Below, piece by piece: positions 54,892 to 64,000 of a DNA stretch of 64,000 nucleotides. The stretch comes from Zymoseptoria tritici IPO323 (taxonomy: Eukaryota; Ascomycota; Dothideomycetes; Mycosphaerellales; Mycosphaerellaceae): assembly GCF_000219625.1 (NCBI RefSeq), contig NC_018203.1, positions 62,001 through 126,000 on the forward strand. Direction: 5' to 3'. Position 1 is the stretch's first letter, and the number at the start of each line of letters is the position of its first letter. Position numbers and translations under genes: made by a program. Under the pieces are notes generated by a model, which made no database searches, had not been told where the DNA came from, and was given only the letters and a program-made list of their open reading frames with translations.

Positions 54892-55821
54892 CTACTCCTG
54901 ATCCCACCACCCACCCGCCTCTCCTGATCCCACCTCCGGCTCCGCATTCTCCTTATCCACTCCCTCCTCGCCTCCATTCCCACGCCGCCTCCTCTGCTCC
55001 TCCTCCCGCTGCAACCTCCTCGCAAACTCCTCATCCAGCCTCTCCGTCTCCCTCTTCCTCTCCTCCCAAGCCTTCCTCCCCTCCTCACTCCTCGAAACTG
55101 AAAGCACAATACATCGACAGAACACACACGGCAGATGAAGAACATCCTTCTCCGTCTTACTGTCAAGCGTAGGCAACTGATGCAGATCTTCAGACCGCCA
55201 GTACTGATCAAAGCACGACTGGTGGATGACATTGTTGCATTGGAAGCAGGTCTTCTCTTCGGCGGGTGTGGGAATAGCGTCCGTGCAGATGACGCAGGTG
55301 GTCGCTTTGTCGTGAGATCGCGGCGGCGGCGTGCGGGTGAGGTCGATGGCAGGATGTTCAGGATGAGCAGTTTCATCGTGCAGGTTGATGATGCGGGTCA
55401 GCATGGCGACCACACGGCGTAGTTCGCGGACCCAGGTCAATGCAATTCGGCGCTTTTCGGTGTGTACCGTCTTGGAACGGCAGCAGCGTCGGCACATCCA
55501 GTCGCGGGCGATGACGTCGAGGTATTTGAGGAGGCGGGATTGAGACATGACGCCGAGACGGGTGAGGGTCAGCTTGGCCATGGCGTCGACGGCTTGGAAG
55601 AAGGGCGGGCGAGATTGGTAGTGTTGGCGGCTGCCGAGGCAGCTGGTACAGCGGGCACGGTGGCGGTGGAGGAGGTGGGTGAGGGCGAGGTGGGTCGGAG
55701 TCAGTGTGACTGGAGGGCCTGGGCGGATCTTGAAGAGGGTGTGTACGCGCGATTCGAGGAGATCATGCCAGTCGTAGGGATCTTGGTCTTCAGGTTTTGA
55801 GTCTTGGTCTTCGACGTCCAT
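54892..55821 (-). CDS. Zinc-finger protein, RING/PHD-like C4HC3 pattern
   Basis: 309 aa, single exon. The ATG at 55821 (GCCATGGACGTCGAAG) is chosen because the longer frame begins at a TTG. Zinc-ligand pattern: C176-x2-C179 (CVIC), C192-x2-C195 (CFQC), H200-x2-C203 (HQSC) and C232-x2-C235 (CVFC), i.e. C4HC3. HQSCFDQYW is RING-like; a PHD would normally have Trp before the last Cys pair, absent here. Two extra Cys pairs lie at 58/61 (CTSC) and 110/113 (CRRC). The C-terminus is a long Glu/Arg helix (EEFARRLQREEEQRRRR) with an acidic end. An E3 ubiquitin-ligase role is plausible from the RING-like finger but not shown. Confidence 0.72.
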   Translation of the reverse strand: MDVEDQDSKPEDQDPYDWHDLLESRVHTLFKIRPGPPVTLTPTHLALTHLLHRHRARCTSCLGSRQHYQSRPPFFQAVDAMAKLTLTRLGVMSQSRLLKYLDVIARDWMCRRCCRSKTVHTEKRRIALTWVRELRRVVAMLTRIINLHDETAHPEHPAIDLTRTPPPRSHDKATTCVICTDAIPTPAEEKTCFQCNNVIHQSCFDQYWRSEDLHQLPTLDSKTEKDVLHLPCVFCRCIVLSVSRSEEGRKAWEERKRETERLDEEFARRLQREEEQRRRRGNGGEEGVDKENAEPEVGSGEAGGWWDQE

Positions 55822-55989
55822 GGCTGGCTGTGGAGTATAATTGCCTGGTGGTAGTTGCCTGGTGGTAGTCGCTTGGGGTGTTGAGATAGGCAAAGAGCCG
55901 ACCTTGATTTCTCGGAAGGAGAATGGAGGAGTTCATCGCAAAGTCAGGCCTGAGAGAGCATGCAGATGCCCAAAAGGTGTGTCGCTGAC

Positions 55990-56087
55990 CTCAGTCTCAT
56001 CGTGGTATACAGCGGTATCGCCGACTTCAGCGGTATCGCCAACTTCAAAGGTGTTGCCAACATCAGAGATGGTGCCAACTTCAGGGT
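55990..56087. repeat. 18-bp tandem repeat upstream of the zinc-finger gene
   Basis: Four to five degenerate units of GCGGTATCGCCGACTTCA, reading as six-residue units such as AVSPTS on the plus strand. It lies about 170 bp upstream of the start codon. Confidence 0.85.
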
Positions 56088-56099
56088 GAATCCCCTCTC

Positions 56100-59000
56100 C
56101 AAGGAGTGGTCCCGCCGGGTACCGACATGAATGGAGGGAGAAGGGAATCCATCGATTCCGTCTACTTCAACGTCTGCGTAAGGATGGAGGGTCTTGCTCG
56201 TGTGCTTGCTTTGATAGAGGAGGAGAACAAGAAGAGGACAGATGGAGATAGAGGTAGTGCTTACCTTGGTAATCCACGTCGGCATCATCGTCGACTTCGT
56301 TTGCTTCATCAGGATTTCCGGAAATCTCCGCAGAATGCAGGCAGCCGAGTGATGAAACTCCAAATGCTACCATTCCATACATGTTCACCAGTGCCTGACG
56401 AATGAAGGCCATGTAAATCTCAAAATGTCCTAGCTGAAACCAAAAGCTTGACTACGTAGACGGATCTGGCTTGATGTTTCGATAATGAGTGTCTTGCCAA
56501 TGTCGTCGACGCCAAGGCTTCACGTGGTGGATGAGATGTCGTCGATGACTCCATCGCATGCAAGACATTGAGTAGACAAGGTCTCCGGTGGCCGAGACTC
56601 TTGTGTTGAGGATCCTCGTTGTATGGCAATTGAGATCTTCTGTATGTAAGTTTCTTGAGGCTTCTCGTCTGGGTTCGACGCTTCTTGAGCATTTGCATGG
56701 CCGAGGCTCGTTTGACATACATGTTGTGCCTTCTTTGCTCGCGGTTGGCTGTTGGAGAGCTGGTGTAGTTTGCTTGTTCGCGGTTTCGTGATGCTTCCCG
56801 TCGAAAGTGTGGTTTGATCAGCGGCGGCTGCAGGAAGAATCAGATCAGCAAGCTCTACTGCGAGAACGTGTACATCTCACCGAAAAGGATACTCTTTCCT
56901 CGTCTGACGCCTAAGTAGCATAGTCTAGATTCGTGACTTTTCTTTCAGCTGTATCGACTTTCCGGTTTTCTTCACCCACACGGCCATTACGGCGGAACCA
57001 GGCGGAGAGGGAGCCAATGAGAGCAGTAAGAGTCAGCATGACAATCGGAAAAGCGACCTTGTTCCAATCGCCGTCGATGTCGGTGATGGCTGGGCAGACG
57101 GCTTCGGAGCCTCCATCCAGACGGAGAGGGAGCGACGGAGAGTAGTGAGAGTTAGCGGCCTCACTTCAATCTCTGCCGGTGTCGTTGATAGCTGGGAGGA
57201 TGACTTCGGGAAACTCAATCACCCTCAAAAATCTTCGGGTCCCCACAACGCAGGAGTGAGGCCTCAGGAACGACAAGCAGGAGCTGACGAGGGCGCTGTC
57301 CGGTGATGTCTGTCCGGTGATGTCGGTGCTAGCAGGGAGGGTGACTTCGTAACCTCCGTGATCATCGACGATGTCCAGACTCGCGCTGCACAGGAATAAG
57401 ACCTCATGAGCGATAAGCAGGAGTCCGCTACCGCCAATGAGGGCGCTGTCCCGTCCAGCATGGTCGGTCGCTTGCTCCATACGGAATATGCGGAGGCTGC
57501 AGCCGCTCGATCCGTCGATCCGGCAGAATTGCCAGTTTACCTCACCCGCGCATAGTCGCAAATCTTTGCTGGAGTGTGCGATCAAGTCGAAAGCATTCAG
57601 TGACAGCTGATCGCGATGATGGGAACACCATCGTCGCAAGAGAGGCCGGCAAAGGCTCGTCTCTGGTTCCTTTCAGGCGTCTCATCCTTGGGTCATCGAT
57701 CATGCGGTTGGTGCTCGGACGGGGAGGACAAGGGGTGGTTGAGATTTGTAGAAACAGTACGCTAGATGAGCACGTTCGAGTGATGATGTCAATCCCCGGC
57801 TGGCGAACGATATGTTGAGACTGGTTCCACGAATGCTGGAATGGTTCTCTTCGCTGTGCCTGATTTCGAAGGCGTTCCGGATCTAGATCGGTCCTTCCCA
57901 GAGAATGCAAACAACTGTTGGAAGACTGCTGAGGACTGTGAGTTCTGTAGAGCTGGCAGTGCCCTGCGTCATGTGCGCTGCGAGCCATATGCAGTGTCGA
58001 GGACGAGAGATCCGATATACTTAGCAGGAATGTCGTGGGTCGGGACCCCATACATCAAGCAGGATGAGCAGGTAGCGGGTCCACGCTGATGATCAATTTG
58101 CTGCGAATTCGATCTATAAGTGCGAAGGCTGCACTCGCCGTGCTACTTGCGGTTCCGGCTGGTCGGTCTGACACCTGGAGATGGAATTTCGGTATTGCAC
58201 CACTCGCTTTGAGCAGTGAGACTCTCACTCACATCATGCGGAGTTGAGTGTAGGCGCTGAACTCGATCGTGCCAGCATATATGCTCTATCTCCATTTCTT
58301 AGACTTGAACTGGCAGGAAGATGGCGAGGACTGGTACCTGCTTGAAGATCAGAACCTCAAGGTACTTGAACTCACTGCTGCTCAACCGTGTTGCTCAACC
58401 ATCATGCTCGACCGTCATCAGTAGTAAGTCCGTGTTCCGCTTCAAACACCAGGAGCATCGCACGGCAGCAACACGCCCTTAGCGATGGCTGGAGTTGCCG
58501 GAGTGTTCATGGTAAATTCGGTCGTGGCCCAGAGTGCGGATGAAAGCCCCATGCGGAGGTTGGATGGAAAGTGGGTGACGTGGGTCGACCGTGAACCAGC
58601 TGGTTGGGCCAATCCGGCTGACTCCTTGGACTGTAGCACAGAGTAGCGCCCAAAGCACATTCGAAGTTCTCGGCAGGTCGAGAAGATTTCTCAAGGCTCT
58701 GATCAACTGGCAACCACCAACAGGACCAACAATCGACGAATGTGATCGATTCGAAGTTGAGACGACCATGCCCGACTCTCTGGAGTCAACCGCGTGGGTG
58801 GCTCGTCCGAAACAGAAGACGTCCTGGAACGTTTGGCCGAGAAGGAATATGTTGTTGTGGCCATGGCGCGATATTCCAAAACACAGCGCCGTTGAAAAAG
58901 ACGCACTTTCCACGAAGTTTCAAGTCCCGGCGAGTACGCCTTTCTCGTCTTGCCGGTTTGAAGTTCCTCGAAGTCATCTGGCACGTTTACGTCGATCACG

Positions 59001-61103
59001 GCTCATAGGCTAGCTTCTTTCTGTGAAATGGCATCCTCGGGTCACCAGGGTGTAGACATACGATGGTGATCCGCTACGATGGTGATCCGAGCTTAACGGA
59101 TGCTGTATCGTCAGCCTGAGCCCGAGTACATTGGCATCATGTTCTCGAAGTAACTGTAGTTCGGCAGATGAAGCCAATAAGGAAAGATTGGCGCCATGAG
59201 TTGACGGTTCGAGGTACCATCGTCGTCTGGGAGCTGAGTATTCACATCTGCAGAGATACACGAGATCGCAGAGGCTTCGTAACGCTGGACCAATGGAGGA
59301 TTCGAGGTCCTGTCTGTGAACATCGATGGCCAAGATACCCGAGGAGAGGTATCTGAAGAGCAGCTTTGCTCAGTCGATGCGATTGTCTTCACATGTGACT
59401 GACAGCTCCGTCTCGATGGTAGTCATCCAGCCCAAAAGCATGCGAAGGCGGCTGGTCATCAGCTTGGTGACATGAGGTCTCCAACACTATGCGAAGATGG
59501 TAATGCGTGCGTGTCGACCCAGTAAGATAGGCTTGAGATCTACCAGAGTAACTTCCAATATTGGGTCCTCGAACCAGCTTTCCGGCACCTTCGGTGATGC
59601 TGTAAGGCGTGCTGGGTCGGGCGGCTTTCGTCTTGGGAGCCTGTAAGGCGTTGTGGGTTGTGCTCGGTCGGATTTCTCGAGCGGTTGTTCGCTTTGTTGG
59701 ATGAAGTGTAAGGTTTCACAGCCGCAGTAGGACGGACACCAGTAGTTGTGGGACAAATGTCGGCAGTCATGGGCCTCCTCAGCGGATGTAGGGAAAGTGC
59801 CCGACGGCTCGGTCGAGGTCATTTGCTTCCACGAGCAAGACTAGCAGCGATCCGGGGTTTTGGGATTGCATGGCGACACGGTCCATCTTTACCCCAGTCG
59901 GCTACTCTTCCGCGTTGTTGAATGGATAGGGCGGGATGCGGCTGTCGATGGACGATGGTGGAGACCGCGACAATGCGGCGAGGAGCCGGAGCCGTTCAAG
60001 GATAGTCCGGCGGTGTTTTGAGGCCAGCGCAGCGTGGTGGAGATGCAGCGTACAAGGTGGTCCGTCCGAGTGGGAAAGCGCAACGTCCCAAAGTCGAAGC
60101 TCGTCAGGACGGGCCAGGACGAAGAGGGGAATCGATGTGATGTTCCGAGTGTTGTGCCGATGGTGATGAATGGCTCATGGGAGTCGCTCTTGTGGTGGAG
60201 GCAACAAACAAGAGAATTGTGGAGGATTTGCTCAGAGATGCTCGATCACGTCGTCCGCAACGGCTTCGTAAGGAGCAAGGTAGGTCCTGTAGTCGACCGC
60301 GGTATCGGCCAGAAGGTCGCACGGTCCGGAAATCCGTCCTTCACCAGGTACACGCAATTTCATACATCTCTCCTTGATCATGCGACAGTCCGTGGCCCGA
60401 TGTCCGCAGACTCCACTCATCGCGTGGTGTGGCCGACCGAGTGAAGCTAGGAGGACTTCATTGACCTGATGGGATGGCCGGCAACAAGCACCTTCTCAAC
60501 TGGTGGCAAAAAATCGTGTTAGATGCTGCGGACGAAGGCTTCGAGTCTGGTAAAGTAGAGTCCGCTCGTCTGCATGCAAGGCGGTTTCGACAGGCTGGAA
60601 ATTGAAAGGATTGGGCCGGGCCGGATGGGAGTTGTTTGTAGTCGAGCTGATCTTGAAGCAGACCATCGTACTCGCATACGACGTCGGCGCCCAATCTCCT
60701 GCCATGCGGACCGTCTTGACTTGTTTTGGTCTTGCCGATTGGCCGGGCGTTATCCTTCCGGTTCCTGAGCGGCTTGGAATGAGGATCGTGGCTCACCTGA
60801 GCATGGTTGTTAGTAGCGTCGGCCATGTTGAAGATGATATAGCCGTGATCGTGAAGGTGGGGTTCGTGTCCGAGATAAAGAATGATACGGAAGTGCAGGT
60901 AAGGAGGCTTGAAATCTGTGGTGCAGGCAATGATCCGACTAATGCTCCCGTTGTGACCGACAAATGTGCTGGAATTGTGTGTGAGGCGTCTCTCGCAAGG
61001 TCGTCAAACACAGAAATCTAGAGGAGCAAAGTCTCGAGAAGCTCGGTAGTGTTAAACAGCCGGAGACTGGCCGAAATGTTATCTGCGGACGCAAGTTGTT
61101 CTT
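56100..61103. other. 5 kb of decayed DNA without a recognisable gene
   Basis: Many short frames in all registers, none with a known motif or consistent splice pattern. Plus-strand scraps at 57841-58089 and 60760-61020 look mildly coding. Contains the imperfect tandem array at 56995-57460. Confidence 0.35.
56995..57460. repeat. Imperfect tandem repeat, units about 105-137 bp
   Basis: Three to four diverged units each containing GATGTCGGTGATGGCTGGG-like and GAGGGCGCTGTCC or GAGAGGGAG blocks. Confidence 0.6.
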
Positions 61104-61352
61104 TCAAGCTGCGGCGAATGGAGGTGAGAAGAGACGGCCAGACCTGCAATAATCCTTGAAAAGCCTGCCGGTACTAGTACCACTGAGCCAGATTCTGTGC
61201 GCAATACTGTCGGTAATTGTAGTGGGCTCGACTGTGGCATTACTCGACGCCAGGTTTTGCTGCTCTGCTTGAGCTTTAGCTCGAAGACCAGTGTGTGAGC
61301 GCTTCTGGGGAGCGACCTCACCGCAGCTATTTAATGCGCGTCGTTTGACCAT
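61104..61352 (-). CDS. Small orphan ORF
   Basis: 82 aa from an ATG in good context (GTCGCCATGGTC). Begins MVKRRALNSCGEVAPQKRSH and is basic throughout the first 35 residues. No motif. It could be a first exon or chance. Confidence 0.3.
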   Translation of the reverse strand: MVKRRALNSCGEVAPQKRSHTGLRAKAQAEQQNLASSNATVEPTTITDSIAHRIWLSGTSTGRLFKDYCRSGRLFSPPFAAA

Positions 61353-63256
61353 GGCGACAAATGCGATGAAGTGGGAAGGAAAATGCAGCGAAGGTGGTTG
61401 TCAAGGGAGAAGAAGAAACAAAATCGGCGAAGAAGGTGGGCGCAGGCGGGACTAGTGGATGTACCCGTATATCCTTGCAAGCGGGCGGGCAGCCACGTGG
61501 CGCTGCACTTCCCTTTTCAAGCCTAGCTCTGAGCAAGCTCGCGGCTGGAGTCTGGACCATTTTTCGAACCTTAACTGCAGTCTTTCGTCAAGGACATCAT
61601 CGCCAACGAAATACACCGTTTAGCAGGCGAAGCAATGAGAAGAAGTCCTCGAGGACGCTTCGAAACGGGGAGCAGTGTCGACCGAGACCAAGCCAGCCGG
61701 GGAGCCGAAAATGAAGTTCGAGAGAAAGTGCATCATGGAAAGTGCATCATGAAGCGGTTGCCATAAATGATTGCCACGAATGAAGCCAGTATCGCAAGAA
61801 AGAGCTTGGAGCGTCCTGCTTCCCGTCGTCTTGTCTGACAAAAAGGCGATCAACGTCCTCAACCGCTCCGTCGAGACCACACGGCGTCCGCACATCGCAT
61901 GGCCTCCGCACTTCGCATGGCATCATCACCGCGCATGGCATCCACACCTCGCATAGGATCCATCACCTCTTGAATGCAGCCGCCGCCTACCACAACTTCG
62001 GCAGATCTTGTCCGCCCATTGATCTACCAGAGACACGCAGACAGAGTCCGACATGACCGATTGCACGAAAGAATCAACTGATCGATAGGCAGCAATTGAG
62101 CGGTTGGAGCTGGTGCAAGAGCAGCGAATACAAGCATCAAGAGCAGACTATGGACACGATGTTGCGACAGAGCGCCGACTTCACACACTGACCGCGAGAC
62201 GCCGGCGACATGCTTCTGCCGCCGTTCCACGAATGGTCATTGCCACCGCTTCTCAGCACGCACAAACGCACGTAACCCATCAGCAAGAACGTATCACCCT
62301 ACAATGTTCGACAACTGGTCACAATGCACCGTTCAGAGCACCGTGGGGAATGGTCTTCAGACTGCTTTCCCAGCGACCAAGTCACCAGCAGCTTCCTACT
62401 TTTGAACATGACCTCACATCCCTACCACGGCAAGATCTCGTGCTGACGCCAATCGCGACAAGAACAGACGGTCTCGGCAGTTTTTAACAAGCGCCTGCAC
62501 TTTCGCCGCTCTCGCGCTACTGTCGATGCTTCAACATTTCATTCATCCTCGGGGTTAATGAAGCCTGACGGGGCTTGGGATTGAAAGAAACATTGGAAAC
62601 AACAACAACCACGCCTTCACTGGGAATACTCCGCTGCGACGAAGCTGCTTACAGTTCCACTTCTTGCCAGCTGAGCAGCATCTTCAAGAGCATCCGAGCG
62701 ACACCGCTCACCAGCCTGCAGCCACGAACCACACATTTTTCACTTCTCCGAGAACATGGCTCACATGTACACTGGCCAGTCGACATTACAAACAGAGCTT
62801 GCTGTTGACGAGGATGACGACTCGGGGAATGGGATGGCATCCCATCGACCGGCCAAAAGGATTTGGCAAGCAGCCAAATACCAGTAGATGCCTCTATTTT
62901 CCGGATGTAGAACAGGGTTGGGTCTGTCAAAGCCAAGCAACGGTGAAGACACCGATCCGAAGAAATCTCGTGCTCCAACTCGAGCTGGCTGCGAACAAGC
63001 CAGCAGATTACGTGAGTCTGGCATCCGCAATGAACCAGTCGAAGGACAAACCTAATCAATCATCAGCAAAAATGGGCTCTCCAACACCAGTCAACGTACT
63101 CGAACAGCGTCGCCACGGACTGACGAACATTTTCTTCGTCAGTCACGCCGTGGTTGCCATTATGGCCACTGAGGGAGGACAATACATTTCATTCTCCGGA
63201 GTCATCTCCTCTACTCATTGGACCACATACGTACATTACGACCATTGCCACAGCGA
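61353..63256. other. No gene recognised
   Basis: Short frames on both strands only. At 61860-61950 a degenerate CGCATGGC-type repeat (CACATCGCATGGCCTCCGCA and variants) is present. Confidence 0.35.
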
Positions 63257-63560
63257 GCAGAGACTTGCTCTCGCCAACGTGGCAAACGCCACCGATTCGC
63301 CCTTCCACACTCTCGCTACAGCCGGAAGCAACAGTTGCACATATCAACGACCACCGCCAAGCGACCAGGGTCTTCCTCTCGCCAACGTGCCCAACGCCAT
63401 CAATTCGCCTTTCCACACCCTCGCTACAGCCGGAAGCAAGAGCCGCCTGTGAGAGACGACCACGGCCATAGCAAGCAGGGTCTTCATCCCACCAAAGTGT
63501 CAAACGCCATCAACTCGATCCATACGTGCAGCCCATGGCCAAGAAGCCGGTCGCCGAGTC
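63257..63560 (+). repeat. About 108-bp tandem repeat, three units
   Basis: Units share CTCGCCAACGTG, CTTCCACAC and TCGCTACAGCCGGAAGCAA blocks. In one frame they read as RQRAQRHQFAFPHPRYSRKQ-type repeats. The third unit is diverged and shifts register. Confidence 0.8.
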
Positions 63561-63744
63561 ATACGATGAAGGAGATGAGAATGTCGATCCGAGTGGGAGA
63601 GGTGATGTCGCCGTGGTGCTTCAAGACAAGCCCAAGGAGGCCTTTGAAAAACGACTTGCTCGGTCACAACCCACAACCTTCGAGAAGAAGCTCGCGGCCG
63701 TGTGTGAGAAGAAATCGACGTCGACCGAGCGTGCACACAAGTAG
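63526..63744 (+). CDS. Coding-like ORF, possible last exon
   Basis: Acidic and Lys-rich frame (AESYDEGDENVDPSGRGDVA; KEAFEKRLARSQPTTFEKK) ending at 63744, continuing in frame from the third tandem unit. A stop (TAG) in that frame at about 63467 separates it from the first two units. ATG at 63532 (MAKKPVAES) is the first true start. Unrecognised; may be the surviving end of a decayed repeat-protein gene. Confidence 0.3.
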   Translation: MQPMAKKPVAESYDEGDENVDPSGRGDVAVVLQDKPKEAFEKRLARSQPTTFEKKLAAVCEKKSTSTERAHK

Positions 63745-64000
63745 GATGATTCGTAATTCATCCGCCGATGGCAGAGACCCTACGAACGGCAGTTCGGACT
63801 CTTGCTGCAGGTGATGACAAGGTGGTGGAATTACATCGCTGGAGAGTTGTACAAGATGGAGTAGCAGCTCAAGGTGATAGGGCGCAGTATTGTACAGCTA
63901 TGTGGCCATTTCCACCGAACAATCCCTCAAAAGTGAGATGTACTTTCACGATCGAAGTGGCCGCTCAAGATACCTGCACAGTATCCGATGCCAGCAACGC

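Overview
The window reads as a filamentous ascomycete (Pezizomycotina, possibly Dothideomycetes) chromosome segment. The evidence is short GT..AG introns of about 48-156 bp with CTAAC or CTGAC branch points, dense single-domain orphan genes, an AIM9-like phosphotransferase, a G1 (eqolisin) peptidase relic, and two long AT-rich blocks nearly empty of CA/TG dinucleotides and saturated with TA, the footprint of repeat-induced point mutation (RIP). No rRNA, tRNA or CRISPR array was seen. Boundaries, splice sites and alignments were all worked out by eye.

Layout. 0.5-2.2 kb: intact AIM9-like phosphotransferase. 2.2-4.3 kb: decayed non-coding DNA. 4.28-8.30 kb: a complete but RIP-killed hAT transposon with 22-bp terminal inverted repeats (TIRs) and an 8-bp target duplication. 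9.0-9.8 kb: a G1 peptidase pseudogene. 10.5-14.5 kb: small orphan genes, two of them probably tail-anchored. 15.75-21.88 kb: a RIP-killed Ty1/copia element on the minus strand. 23.89-28.75 kb: a RIP-killed MULE on the plus strand. Three copies of one SINE-like element with 13-14 bp target duplications and an (AAAC)n tail sit inside this RIP-mutated DNA.

29.9-40.1 kb holds a small divergent paralogue family (G1 29.9-32.5 minus, G2 33.8-36.2 minus and apparently broken, G3 39.06-40.12 plus) plus an unrelated orphan at 37.3-38.2 kb. G1 and G2 introns are packed with minisatellites. 42.9-49 kb holds three adjacent orphan membrane proteins, two minus and one plus, sharing a divergent intergenic region. 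53.5-55.8 kb holds a small single-pass membrane protein and a zinc-finger protein with a C4HC3 RING/PHD-like pattern. The remainder (49-53 kb and 56-64 kb) is largely decayed DNA with coding-like scraps, frameshifts and several independent tandem duplications.

No operon-like or biosynthetic pathway logic is visible. The theme is a repeat-rich, lineage-specific compartment: RIP has destroyed the transposons, may have reached single-copy neighbours, and minisatellite expansion pervades introns and 5' flanks.
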